Origin: Clytia hemisphaerica
Taxonomy: Eukaryota > Cnidaria > Hydrozoa > Leptothecata > Clytiidae
DNA length: 64,000 nt
NCBI GenBank assembly: GCA_902728285.1
Contig: CACVBU010000600.1
Coordinates: 3,237,101-3,301,100, forward strand
Direction: 5' to 3'
Position 1 is the stretch's first letter, and every line of letters starts with the position of its first letter. A program made the translations under genes and the position numbers. Positions 22,201-30,887 of the stretch are shown here, in pieces. Under the pieces are notes generated by a model. That model was not told the DNA's origin and did no database searches. It was given only the letters and a program-made list of their open reading frames with translations.

Positions 22201-25200
22201 TCATAACATTCATTTTCTTCCAATTTACCAACCGTTAGATTCTTAGCACCATCAAGTGACTGGTCTCGAAACTCGTAACAATTCTCGTCAACAAGATCCC
22301 ATTTCTCGTCAACACTTCGTATTTCGACTTTAATAACCTCGCTGATGTCACTTTCCTTGTCAAAAATGAAATGGATTGATTCGTCATCGACATATATCAC
22401 ATCAGCCCTGAGCAATGAAGAAATATATATTGAATGTAATAATTTTGAGCATAAAATACACTTTCTTTCTTGACAATGCTTCGAAACTCTCGTTGTTTTT
22501 TTGTTTTTTTAACATTGCAATTTAAAAAGCATACTTAAGCTCAGATATGGCAAAAATTCAAGCATACGCTAAGCATTACCTTGAGCCTACAAAAAAGATT
22601 TCCAATTTCCAATTTTGGCTGTTTTTGACTGTTTTTTTTTTAACAGATTTGGCTAATTTCCCTAAAATTATGCTTATGGGATACATTTTTTAGCCTTGTC
22701 AATGTTTCGATCCCAGCATCTCCGAGCCAGTTTACATGTCTAACATTGTCGGTAAGATAATTCTGATTTATACGCTATTAGCTTCGATTAGCACGAGTCC
22801 TTTAAAATTAATGTCCTATTTCTAAATCGATGTAAAACAATATATTGTCTTAAACTTGGATAAAATATCATGTGATTTGTACCTTGCGTTTTCAAAATCT
22901 TGAATCACATAGTTTTGACCATATACCACCAACTTATCTTCTTCTTTGATTTCTGTGATAAAAAAAGATGCTTCTTAGAGATCTGTATCAAGAACTTGAG
23001 GAGAACTGGAGGAGAGCTCGAAATGGAAATTCCAAGGACGGTTTAGGCTAATTTCATCATGAGCATTACATGTATAAAAAAGTTAGCGTGTAAAATTGAT
23101 CGACTTTAGTTTACAAACAATTTAACTTATTTACTGGTAATTTAATTATTTCACTCCAGAGACGGTTACGAATCTATTAGTAGGCCCGATTTGTAACAAA
23201 TTCCATAAAAATCGTGCAAATTTGGAACAAAGCACAAAATTTGGACCAGACATACCTAATACCTTATGGATTGATATTAGAAGGGCTGCCCTGAAAAATT
23301 TAAAGGGCAGCCCCTATTTTTGGGCCCATTTATTGAAAAACTAGGCTAAAAATTTTTATGGAAATTTCAAACTCATTTTAGGCCAAAACCAATTATAGAA
23401 TCTGAAAGCTCTTGAAAAACTATATAGAAGACTTTTAAGCGAGTATGGTCCATTTCTGTACTGAACGGGAATTATTTGATGACGAAGTTGTGGTTTCCCC
23501 CTCATTTTGGTCACAAATCGCTTATAAAATGACACTTCTTCATCAAATAACTCCCATTCAGTGCAGAAATCGGCCATACTCGCTTAAAAGTCTTCTATAT
23601 AGTTTTTCAAGAGCTTTCAGATTCTATAATTGGTTTTGGCCTAAAATGAGTTTGAAATTTCCATAAAAATTGGGCCCTTGGGATTTAGCCTAGTTTTTCA
23701 ATAAATGGGGCCAAAAAATAGGGGCTACCCTTAAAATTTTTCTGGGCAGCCCTTCTAATATCAATCCATAGGGTATTAGGCATATCTTGTCCAAATTTGC
23801 ACGATAATTACACCAATCAGGCCTACTATATAAAACGAACCAACTTTCAACATTGAGAATCAGAATACCTTTGATTTGCAAGTCTTCTTTTGTTTTGAAG
23901 ATGACCACTTCTCTAGCATGGTTCAAACAGATGCCACGAAACTCATAAAAACTTCCAAGCTCTAATTTATCAACTGTAATAAAATTGTGATGATGCGGTC
24001 CAACAATTGGCGAAAAATCATTCCATTGTCTGTTAGATTTGCGTAATTGAATATTAATCAACTTGTAACTGTTATTAAAAATCAAAGTGCATCCACCAGA
24101 TACGTTGATTGAGACATCAAAACTAAAAAGAAATAGAGAGAAGACATTATGCAGAATAAATCAAATTGCGTATTTCTACTTTTTCCCATATAATTTGGTA
24201 GAAAGACAATAATCCCAACTATCCCCCACCTCTAGTAACCCAGCTGGCACACAACATTTTTCGACGTTTATCTGACGTTCACAACGTCCATATAACGTTA
24301 GATGAACGTTGAAACAACGTTGTGTGCCAGCTGGGAAAGTAAAAGACAATTATGGCGCGCCAAAAGGCTTTTTAATACCAACTTTTTTTTTTTGATACCA
24401 ACTTCTTTTTTTTGATACCAACTTTTTGATACCAACTATTTTTTTTGATACCAACTTTTTTTTTTTAATACCAACTTTTTTTTTTTGATACCAACTTTTT
24501 TTTTTTGATACCAACTTTTTTTTTTAATACCAACTTTTATTTTTGATACCGACTTTTTTTATTTTTCCTTGATAGCAACTTTTTTTACAATGCCAATTTA
24601 TTTTTATAATACCGACATTATATCGACGTAATACTGACGTAGTGATGGCGTAATACCGACGTAATACTAACCTTGTTTTATAACATCAACATTATTTGTC
24701 TCGTTTACTCCTATTTTCTTTTGTGTGATGTAGATGGGGCTTTAATAAGAAAAGCCTGTTCGTCATCGTGATACTCGAATACTCAAACCTCCCTATTATA
24801 TTCACTTCAGAATCCGGGCTTTTTTTTAGCTAATTCTAATTAAGATTAACAATATCATTAAGAAAATCCCTAATCACGGGTTCTGGACCTATTTTCGAAT
24901 TTTTTCTAGTGTTGCTACATCAAAATAAATAACAACACCTAAAGTATACTATTTAAGTGCAAATATTGTTCTTAATTCTGCGATAATATCTTTCCTATAA
25001 GGTATTCCCTTCCGTCATATTCGAGTAGTCGCCCATCCCGATTACCAAAGAAATTCGTTTTAGTTCCATTCATTATTGAACTTATTTCTTCCTGTCACGC
25101 TACTCTCTTCTCCCTAGACTAATATAAGTAAACTAGCCTGTAAATTTTTAAAAGAAGATTGAGAAATTCCCGAGATTTATTTAAAGGGGTGGCATGGAAG

Positions 25201-28045
25201 GAGAGTACGGGCGAAGGAAGAAAATTTAACGATTTTCGATCCGTGGTTATCTTCCTAGCTATATTTTATAAAAACCGACTAATACCTAGTCTATCTTCTC
25301 CCGTGTCTTGCCTTAACTTATTCCAGTTATCAGCTTTCGCCCGACTTTATTTCCCCGGAAAAAAATTTAAGGGCCCTTCTACACTTGAACAATTAAACAT
25401 CGAGGCAAAATTTGGTATTGTACAAAACATTGATACCAAAAAAAAAGTTGGTAAAAAAAAAAAAAGTTGGTATAAAAAAAAAAGTTGGTATCAAAAAAAA
25501 AAAAGTTGGTATCAAAAAAAAAAAGTTGGTTTAAAAAAAAAGTTGGTATCAAAAAAAAAAAAAGTTGGTATCAAAAAAAAAAGTTAGTACCAAAAAAAAA
25601 AAGTTGGTATCAAAAAAAAAAGTTGGTATTAAAAAGTCTTTTGGCGCGCCATAGACAATGTGCTATAACTATACCACTTGTATCAAAAGCGGAAACACAA
25701 CAGAATTAGAATCCAAATCAAATATTACCTTCCTTTCTTCAAATTTGCATCGTTGTAATTGATCACTGTTCCATTATGTTGAACACAATCTAAACGTAAA
25801 AAGGTTTGATTATTTGAATCTTATCTCTGCATTATTCTAAATTATTTTTCTCGTTCAGAGTTTTCTATATTTAAAAATATGACTAAAAGTCTGAACTCGA
25901 AAGGGTTAATTATTTGAATCTTCTGCATTATTCTAAGGGGGGGGGTTGTACTTTTACAGTGTGACGGGATTGGCCCTTTTTTAGTACGGTATTACGGGAT
26001 TTGACGAAAAAAGAGACGGGAAAACGGTATTTTAAAATCAGACGGCGACGGTATTTAGGTACATTTTTGCCCTGTACAAGCCGGTGTGACGGTGTTATTA
26101 TTTTTCCAATTTTCGGGATTCCGGGATTCAGCAATAATTTTGACGGGAAAACGGTATTTTGAACCCCTACAACCCCCCCCCCACCATTTAGGAATTTGAC
26201 AATCTTCAAAAATTACACTAATAACGAGACTAATCATAGATCCAATGTTAATCACCCAATGTTAATCACCCAAGGTTTGTCTCAAACATATGCGGACACT
26301 TTACCTTTTTGTTAAATCTCTCAGTTTAACTTCTACTTTGCATAATATATGGAGAAGGGTTTAGACAAGATGGATCAGAGACGTATTGTGTAAGTTTTGG
26401 CCTCCATATCGGCTGGCCTCTTATAAGATAAGTTTTGGGGTAAAGTTGTCCCAACCGAAGGACCCATTTATTTATATCAAAAAGTTATGCGTCGTTGTAA
26501 AGGTATCATCGAGGACAGTAATAACAAATGGTTTTTTTTCTTCAAATAAAGAAGACAAACGAAGATGATAAAAAAGAAAGAAAGAGTTAAAAGGGAAAAG
26601 TGTCGACGTGCTTTTGAAACAGAATGTTCGGAAGATTTTGAAGATTATTCATCATAACATTTTAACATTTTTTTCTCCCTTTTTTATGGACACCATACTG
26701 TACAAAGGGGGCTGAAGGCAAACATCAATGTTCAAAAGTTTAGCTTTTAAGGACTTCAAGTTATGATTTAACAAGCGATACTCTTATGGACCTACCTGAT
26801 AATAAAATTACATATTGTTGAGAAAATAGTTTGGAATATATAATAAAAGCACAATTATCAACACTATTAAAAAGACTTTAGAAAAACAATACAAAATAGC
26901 TATTACACGCTTTTCTATGTCAAATCACAAACTAATTATCATTTCTAATTATCAATAAGATAAGGTAACTAACAAACTAACAAACTAACGAACACGGGTT
27001 ATTAATTTATAGGACCTCCATCAGGTAGGTCCAAAAAGGAGACTTCACACTTTAATGGATTAGCTGGAATTGCTTTATTAAAACAAAGAGTATTAATTGT
27101 CGTGCTTTACTAACCTTTGTTCAGATGAGTTCTTAGCTCGTCCCAGTTGACAGTTAGCGTATCCAGGCTGTTCTTGAAATCGTTCAAACTTGATTTGAAC
27201 TTCTTCTCAATATTTTCATCAATACCTTCAGCTCCAAGAACAACGTTTTGGAAATGCTTCGCTTTATTTGCCACAGCAGGTAGAAGAAAATCAGTATCTT
27301 TAAAAACACCAATGTACAATTCCATTTCAAAACATTTAAATTGGTGATCTGTTATAAAAGTATTCATACTGTTTGGAGCTCTGTATTTCCTCAGAAAATC
27401 AAGAGGTTCCAATGATGCAGTTACAACTTCACCCATTAAAGCATCCCATGCCAAGTTAGGGAAATCTTGGAGATGTTGTACTCCATTTTGCAGATCATCT
27501 AAAAATGTATGATCATTCAGATGAGCGAAACAGTTCCTGAATCCTTGGACTAAACCAATGAATCGTTTGAAAGCGATAAATTTACAATTCTGTGCATTAT
27601 TACAATTTACATCTTGGCATGGTTCCAGTTTACAAGCCCTGTTGTTACATTGGATGTTTCCACATGTACATTTCTTATGCTGTTGAGAGCATAGATTACA
27701 ACATCGTGATCTTTGACGAATCTCTGATATCATAAAATCCAAATTGATTAGTTTCGCCAGAATTGTTATATCCAAAGTTTCAATTGGAATCCTTGCTTTT
27801 AATTGTTGATTCGTTCCAGGATCATCGTAAAAATACACAGTGTAATAATCATGTTTGTGTATCTCCTTTCGCCTTTTAAACTTCCCAAGATTCTTTCTCA
27901 CAATTTCTGCTAACGCAACTCCAAAATCATTGGTGAGTGGATTTTTATGTTGATGGTTCTGGATACAAAATTGTAATATCAACAAAAGTATTTGGTGAAG
28001 TATATCCAGAACATATCGAGCTCTGATATCCAGTGCATGCAACAT
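7120..28045 (-). CDS. HEPN - FN3-like x2 - SF1-like helicase/NTPase gene (9 exons)
   Basis: I assembled this gene from nine minus-strand exons: 28045-27115, 25789-25729, 24122-23869, 22952-22883, 22407-22133, 10138-9227, 9044-7897, 7615-7423 and 7294-7120. Every junction is GT/AG and every phase matches (1,2,1,2,1,1,0,1), which is very unlikely by chance. The product is about 1,340 residues: a DZIP3-like HEPN domain (R170-H175), two beta-sandwich domains resembling fibronectin III, and an SF1-like NTPase with Walker A at residues 835-842. HEPN domains are commonly RNA-cutting or RNA-binding and, in animals, are often fused to NTPases of innate-immunity type; a fusion to a helicase-like motor suggests RNA sensing or degradation (inference). 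The gene may end with the in-frame stop shortly after 7120 or splice on at the GTATGA donor there. Confidence 0.75.
7423..7615 (-). CDS. exon 8: SF1 motif VI
   Basis: 193 nt with acceptor CCGATAG (7617-7616). It reads VLVLWDLSDIYGRQMFGEAL then SRSRTKLYIVSV, so that RGMENDE-VLVLWD and ALSRSRTKLYIV complete helicase motifs V and VI, including the arginine finger. The joining phase is 0. The exon ends at TCTG/GTAGCG, leaving 1 nt for exon 9; reading on gives a stop at 7403. Confidence 0.7.
7897..9044 (-). CDS. exon 7: SF1-like NTPase core
   Basis: 1,148 nt after acceptor TTACTTTTAG (9046-9045). It starts with the P-loop GPYGSGKSVIVNEL; Walker B is LHIILDEYD. A following ITIAVQSCQKNR segment, the MRYTSSI segment (equivalent to helicase motif IV R), LMLICNSRDLL, and VPVLLTDCRGCRGMENDE match the layout of superfamily 1 helicases of UvrD/Upf1 type. 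An acidic/Ser-rich loop (around EGTNVEMDTDGNSMEV) interrupts the core. The donor is GAG/GTATGT at 7897/7896; reading through instead gives an unrelated tail and a stop at about 7759, which would remove motif VI. Confidence 0.75.
9227..10138 (-). CDS. exon 6: region preceding the NTPase
   Basis: 912 nt (303 full codons) between acceptor CTCATTTCAG (10140-10139) and donor AAAG/GTAGTT (9227/9226). The sequence is soluble, mixed alpha/beta, with hydrophobic strands such as NLMIFYPPSYPAVVLMTLPG and RFVIINVIAAVHH, and a helical C-terminus ending QIDVLLDKARHKLVK directly before the Walker A glycine. I do not recognise a separate domain here. The split codon G/GA across the next intron supplies the first Gly of GPYGSGKS, which strongly supports the join. 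Confidence 0.75.
10250..10660 (+). pseudogene. LINE reverse transcriptase remnant, N-terminal part
   Basis: Translating with two frame changes and stops gives VRAFTTNKARGWDDI, then WEKANVVPVYKNEGHKSVV, then SILPIFGKIFEKCIFDSVY, then RKGDSCVSQLLSITHDI. These match in order the first RT blocks of non-LTR retrotransposons of the CR1/L2/Jockey group (NKAxGxDxI, WKxAxVxPxxK, RPISLLPxxxKxxEK, SCxxQLL). The copy is dead. It is opposite in strand to the host gene. Confidence 0.75.
10725..11014. repeat. 145-bp perfect tandem duplication
   Basis: The unit starting ATTTATAATTGATCTCTACG occurs at 10725-10869 and again at 10870-11014 without a difference that I can see. Identity implies a recent event or an assembly duplication. 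Confidence 0.85.
12607..12664. repeat. (GAAC)n(GGAC)n microsatellite
   Basis: A run of CGAA tetranucleotides followed by CGGA tetranucleotides, then CGAA again. It forms part of the 3' end of the GGACCTCC/TAGGTCC element family. Confidence 0.9.
12965..13175 (+). pseudogene. LINE reverse transcriptase remnant, palm part
   Basis: One frame, broken by a single TGA, reads GVSGFLLLLIQNFVHGR, then QRVVLDDQASDLTKVLAG, then VPQGSILGPLLCLIYINN and a degraded KIFA. AGVPQGSILGPLLxLIYIN is the signature RT block of non-LTR retrotransposons. The catalytic FADD block is lost after KIFA. With 10250-10660 it forms one disrupted LINE. Confidence 0.85.
13175..14066. other. non-coding flank of the duplication
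   Basis: No supported gene. TGACGTCA-type words appear (for example near 13270 and 13803), as in the adjoining duplicated unit, so this may be older divergent sequence of the same repeat family. Confidence 0.35.
14200..14650. repeat. ~168-bp tandem repeats with TGACGTCA sites (copy 1)
   Basis: GATCCAATGAGGGGTCAAC or close variants recur at about 14224, 14391 and 14560. Between them lie TGACGTCAT palindromes (near 14146, 14294, 14457 and 14634) and GAGATATCGCATTTT. The same array recurs near 17985-18410. TGACGTCA is the CRE/ATF binding core; any regulatory role is speculation. Confidence 0.7.
14983..15072 (-). CDS. short ORF ending in a 2A ribosome-skipping peptide (copy 1)
   Basis: From ATG at 15072 it encodes 29 residues: a hydrophobic stretch (PFLSIAFYLSILLITS) followed by GDIETNPGP and then DNF-stop. 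D-x-E-x-N-P-G-P is the 2A consensus, at which ribosomes skip the Gly-Pro bond. In animals, 2A peptides are known near the N-terminus of CR1/L2-type LINE proteins and of some sea urchin immune receptors, where a hydrophobic start can double as a signal peptide. The same frame is open upstream to 15282 but without an ATG. The stop three codons after the skip site, and the absence of RT sequence downstream, suggest a truncated 5' piece of a retroelement ORF. Confidence 0.6.
   Translation of the reverse strand: MPFLSIAFYLSILLITSGDIETNPGPDNF
15309..15495. repeat. imperfect AATAAACCGAGT minisatellite (copy 1)
   Basis: Degenerate units around AAATAAACCAAGTGAGTTGC and GAGTAAACCGAGT repeat through this stretch. 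The matching array lies at about 19070-19255 in copy 2. Confidence 0.65.
16638..16940. mobile_element. MITE with GGCGGCAATCAC termini (gapped copy)
   Basis: The copy-1 equivalent of 20398-20699. The right terminus GATATTTGTGATTGCCGCC is intact; the left terminus reads GGGGCATCACAAATATC with missing bases. The open frame on the minus strand at 16647-17060 runs through the MITE and is not a gene. Confidence 0.7.
18744..18833 (-). CDS. short ORF ending in a 2A peptide (copy 2)
   Basis: An identical 29-codon frame in the second duplicated unit, again hydrophobic stretch plus GDIETNPGP plus DNF-stop. The peptide is unchanged between copies while neighbouring DNA shows gaps, though the region is short and this may be chance. 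Confidence 0.6.
   Translation of the reverse strand: MPFLSIAFYLSILLITSGDIETNPGPDNF
20398..20699. mobile_element. MITE, TTA target site, GGCGGCAATCACAAATATC termini
   Basis: The left end is TTA-GGCGGCAATCACAAATATC with TTCATTTTGCGTCA following; the right end is the inverted copy TGACGCGAAATGAAG, then ATATTTGTGATTGCCGCC-TTA. The flanking TTA is a possible 3-bp target duplication, as in PIF/Harbinger-type elements. A nested palindrome GACTCTTGAAAATTC and GAGTCGGAGAGTCGG lies near the left end. No transposase. Confidence 0.75.
21594..22095. other. non-coding stretch with a CTTTAAGGGAA MITE
   Basis: 21918-22026 is a short element whose left end TTTAAGGGAACTTATTTTGG matches, inverted, the right end CAAAATAAGTTTCCTTAA. 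The frame 21506-21799 is Ser/Lys-rich low-complexity DNA with no gene support. Confidence 0.5.
22133..22407 (-). CDS. exon 5: second FN3-like domain
   Basis: 275 nt with acceptor TTGCTCAG and donor ACAG/GTGAGT. It encodes a beta-rich domain (ADVIYVDDESIHFIF ... KLEENECYDMRITV ... GELVVYIREAIVT) aligned by eye with exon 3. Exon 5 ends in phase 1 and fits exon 6, 12 kb away, which begins AC/GAG to make Asp. The intervening 12-kb intron holds the LINE fragments and the tandem duplication. Confidence 0.7.
22883..22952 (-). CDS. exon 4: short FN3 linker exon
   Basis: 70 nt with acceptor TATCACAG and donor GCAAG/GTACAA. It encodes KEEDKLVVYGQNYVIQDFE. It completes the first beta domain and leads into the second; its phases (2 nt in, 2 nt out) fit both neighbours. 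Confidence 0.65.
23178..23828. mobile_element. 650-bp near-palindromic element
   Basis: The left arm begins TTAGTAGGCCCGATT and the right arm ends AATCAGGCCTACTA. The arms then match over some 300 bases each, including GGATTGATATTAGAAGGGCTG and ACTTTTAAGCGAGTATGG, with a short centre around 23510. It lies in intron 3 of the HEPN gene, 40 bp from exon 3. The two mirror-image open frames (23356-23577 minus, 23445-23666 plus) are products of the palindrome. Confidence 0.8.
23869..24122 (-). CDS. exon 3: first FN3-like domain
   Basis: 254 nt between acceptor CTTTTTAG (24124-24123) and donor AAAG/GTATTC (23869/23868). It encodes alternating beta-strand patterns such as SGGCTLIF and a strand-turn signature VDKLELGSFYEFRGI that parallels VGKLEENECYDMRITV in exon 5. 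That Leu-x-x-Gly/Asn...Tyr-x-x-Arg layout is the usual F-strand region of a fibronectin III domain. The FN3 assignment is structural inference. Confidence 0.65.
24239..24335. mobile_element. 97-bp hairpin MITE (CCCAGCTGGCACACAAC)
   Basis: A compact inverted repeat: CCCAGCTGGCACACAAC at the left and GTTGTGTGCCAGCTGGG at the right, with AACGT/ACGTT words inside. Such short elements with CCCAGCTGGCACA ends are widespread in invertebrate genomes. Confidence 0.85.
24351..25653. mobile_element. 1.3-kb element with inverted GATACCAACTTTTT arrays
   Basis: Termini TATGGCGCGCCAAAAG and CTTTTGGCGCGCCATA are inverted and flanked by the direct repeat GACAAT (24345-24350 and 25654-25659), a likely 6-bp target duplication. 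Inside each end is a minisatellite: GATACCAACTTTTTTTT on the left (to about 24570) and its complement on the right (from about 25430). The middle is unique and non-coding. The Lys-rich frames at 25159-25709 arise from the AAAAAAGTTGGTATC repeats. Confidence 0.85.
25729..25789 (-). CDS. exon 2: linker into first FN3-like domain
   Basis: 61 nt, phase 1 in and phase 0+2 out. The acceptor is CGTTTAG at 25791-25790 and the donor is AAG/GTAATA at 25729/25728. It encodes 19 full codons beginning CVQHNGTVINYND. It is too short for the ORF track scale but is required by the phases of exons 1 and 3. Confidence 0.65.
25937..26182. mobile_element. MITE with GGGGGGGGGTTGTA termini
   Basis: The left end GGGGGGGGGTTGTA and right end TACAACCCCCCCCC are inverted. 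The interior repeats ACGGGAAAACGGTATTTT and GACGG words, similar to the 62850-63050 region. It lies in intron 1 of the HEPN gene. Confidence 0.7.
26787..27036. mobile_element. 250-bp MITE, GGACCTACCTGAT termini
   Basis: The left end TTATGGACCTACCTGATA and right end CATCAGGTAGGTCCAAAA are inverted. The right part TTAATTTATAGGACCTCC is shared with the larger elements at 3895-5136 and 10687-12706. A solo left end (TTTATGAACCTACCTAG) is at 28650. Confidence 0.75.
27115..28045 (-). CDS. exon 1: DZIP3-like HEPN domain
   Basis: 310 codons from ATG at 28045; an in-frame TAA 15 nt upstream supports this start, and an acceptor TTTCAG at about 28093 suggests a spliced 5' UTR. The exon leaves in phase 1 at AAAG/GTTAGT. 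Helical segments flank a Cys-rich insert (residues 115-154, with CNLC, CTCGN, QCNNRAC and NCNNAQNC) that may bind zinc. The HEPN motif R-x4-H is RNCFAH at 170-175, followed by the LND-F-D pattern typical of DZIP3-like HEPN domains. The C-terminal 100 residues are charged and helical, perhaps coiled coil. HEPN assignment is by motif and layout; ribonuclease activity is family knowledge, not shown here. Confidence 0.75.
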
Positions 28046-29147
28046 ATTCCCATAATTTTTTTATATTAATTTCTTGCTTTACTTTTTATTTGCTGAAACG
28101 AAAACAAATTCAAATGAAATCGTTAGTACAGGAAGGAAGGTTTAGTAAAATAATAAAAGGTGATGAGCTCATCTCAGGTGAGCATTGATCTAGACGACCG
28201 ACAGGGACAAACTGTTGGAGTCTGAAGAGTGGACCCTGTCAGATACGAATGTTTGGTAAATTTGGGACCCTGTCAGATCTCTTCAGAGCCTAAAATATGG
28301 ACCCTATGGACCCTGACCAGCGGCAGGTCGCAGTAGCCAAATTTGCCTTAGTGCAGCCCCGGGGCGCCGATCACTTGAAGGTTTTATAGTTATATGTTAA
28401 GCGTTCCCCTATTATCATATTGTGTTCAACTTCGTGCTGAAGATACGAAATTGTTTTTCTTCTGACCAATCTTGCTCCACATCCGTGTAGAATCTACCAA
28501 GCTGCTGTTCTTTTATGTACATCTCGACGGAAATTTTTAAAACAGTTTAAAACTTAATTAAAAGTAATAAGTTATCGCACAGTACCAAGTACAATTTGGG
28601 ATATATCTTTCGAGTTCCGATTTTTTGGCAAGAACAGGTGATACCTTTATGAACCTACCTAGTAGTTGATCAACAGAAAACATTAAATTCAAAATCAGAA
28701 TAAATGATTTAATCGATCACAAGCAAAGCTAGTAACTTAGAAGTAGAGTAAAAAATTAAAGCTCTTGAATTTTTTGATTATTGTAAAAAAATATTACTGA
28801 TAAAAATTAAAATAAAGATTAAAATAAAAATTCTTTAAAGTTAGTACAAAAATTGGGCTGAAATAATTACAATTTGATACAAGAAAAGAGAAATCTTTGC
28901 AATCATTTTCATATACGATGCTATATAATCATGATAAAGAACACTAAACTCCAGATCGTAAGAATCAATAATGAGTGAGTTGAGGTGTTATCAAAAATAT
29001 GCTGAGCTTGCAAAAACGTTGCAGTGTTAAAACGAAACATCAAAAATAAACAGTAAGTATTACGTTAGTTGATTGTTAATTTGGATTTGACAAAAGACAC
29101 AAGTTATAAAGGTTTCAATTTTTCGAACCCCCAGTTTCAATACTATA
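28046..29147. other. upstream region of the HEPN gene
   Basis: An acceptor-like CGTTTCAG on the minus strand at about 28100-28093 suggests that the 5' UTR is spliced. 28220-28320 has three or four imperfect copies of GGACCCTGTCAGAT. 28620-28670 holds the solo TE end noted above. No further gene seen. Confidence 0.4.
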
Positions 29148-29282
29148 GGTTAGTTCAGTAGTGGTGAAGAAGTAAAGCTCGAATCTCATTGGCTATCCAT
29201 TTTTTCAAAAATCCAGGCTATTTATTATCGAAGATTCAGGCTATTTAATTCCGTATTCTAATTCAAAGTTGATAAATTTCAG

Positions 29283-29462
29283 AATTCAAATCCAAATCTT
29301 GTGTTCTCCGTGTTCTTGTGTCCGCGATGGTAAAAATAAATTTTAAATAAAATGGTACTGAATCTTGTGTTCTCTGTGTTCTTGTGTCCGATTTTATCAA
29401 TTACAGAATTTCAAATCCAAATCTTGTGTTCTCTGTGTTCTTGTGTCCGATTTTATCAATTT
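29283..29462. repeat. left-arm subrepeats (3 copies)
   Basis: Three copies of AATCTTGTGTTCTCTGTGTT followed by CTTGTGTCC at about 29295, 29360 and 29425. They are the reverse complement of the right-arm array at 35795-36125. Confidence 0.85.
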
Positions 29463-30022
29463 TTCCCTAAGCGACCTTAGCCCTCATCCAGCGTCCCATA
29501 ACCTGATAACAGCTGTGGAGTTTTTTTAACGCAACACGCTGAAGCTCTAAAGATCGCTGAAAACTAACATCTGAGGAAAATGGTCATGTCGCTATGAGAA
29601 AATTTCAGTCAACTTTTTGTCGTGCGCCAAAATTATTAAAAATTAAAATTAAAATGGCGCTCCATAAAAAGTGCGTTTTATAGATAGGAATTAAAATTCT
29701 AACCCACAATGCTTTGCGACTTGGAGGCTTTCAAAATATTTAAATTTATTTCGTGAAACCTTTGAAGTTTTTTCTGACCCAAATTTTGTCGGCAATGACA
29801 CCCTTCCCTGTCCAGATTGCACTCGGGCCCATTCTTCTATACGCGGTCCGAGAATAAACGCGCGACCATATTCTTCAGATTGTATATTTTCGCCCACGTC
29901 TTTAGAGCTTTAGGGTTTAGCGTACTGGGCTAGAAAATACACAATCTGTTATCATCAGGTTAGCGTCCCAAGCCCCAGTAGCCATATATTGGAGAATTAT
30001 TTTCTGTAATAAAGAGAACGAA

Positions 30023-30235
30023 TACCTTAAGGGAACAAATTTTCGCTGGAACTAATTTTCGCGGTACGAGGGTATGAAATTGCTGGTGCTTTTTGCGAAA
30101 CTAATTCTAATTTCATTTGCCTAAATTCTTTCATTTTCCTAGGGGTTTTTAAGAATTCCAATTTAAAATTTCCATTTCGCGGAACTGACTTTTGCGGTAG
30201 ACACCCAAAAACGCGAAAATTAGTTCCCTTAAGGT
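30023..30235. mobile_element. MITE with TACCTTAAGGGAAC termini
   Basis: The left TACCTTAAGGGAACAAATTT and right AATTAGTTCCCTTAAGGTA are inverted. The interior has AATTTTCGCGG-type words. One of a family in this window (also near 21918, 44690-45775, 50208 and 53008). Confidence 0.8.
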
Positions 30236-30887
30236 AACGTGTTATCCCCGTGGAAATATACCTCTATTTGATGAAGCATAATGGATATCTACACTGTAAA
30301 AAATAATTTTCTTAAGGTAGATAGTCATCTCAATTTAAGAAAACTTAACTGATTTTAAGATCTCATTTCTTAAATTAAGATTTCAATTTTCGAGTTTTGA
30401 AAAAAGTGTACGTTATCCTAAAATTAGATAAAATTTCTTATATTCTAGGGCGGTCAGAAAAAATATCTAGAGCTATAGAGAAAGTGCGCGAAGCGAAATA
30501 AAAGGATTTACTAAAGCATGAAAAGTTCTTTTGTTTTTAATCAAAAGAATAGTTTATTGAATGAAAAATTTCACTACGAAGGTTTTAACATTTTTTTGAA
30601 GTTTTTTTTTGTGAGAAGTTTTGTATGTATATGGAAGAGATTCTTTTTGAGGGGAGAAGAGCAAAGACAAGACGCGGTTATAAGATAAGTATTTTTTTTT
30701 ATATGTTAACTTTACTGAACTTACCTACCTACCTACAATCTTACAGATATGGTTTAAGCCTGTTTCACTTAATGATCACAAGAGCATAAGGGATATATTC
30801 TAGCAAGATTCGTAACGATATCAATATTCTTGAATGAGACACTTCCTTCGTATAGGCAAGCATAAATGCGTGGAAACATGTGCTAGT

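Noticed and set aside
23356..23666. Two mirror-image ORFs with shared C-terminal peptide
   Set aside because: They are the two arms of a palindromic element.
25159..25709. Lys/Trp-rich reading frames
   Set aside because: Produced by AAAAAAGTTGGTATC repeats of the transposon arm; same peptide in several frames.
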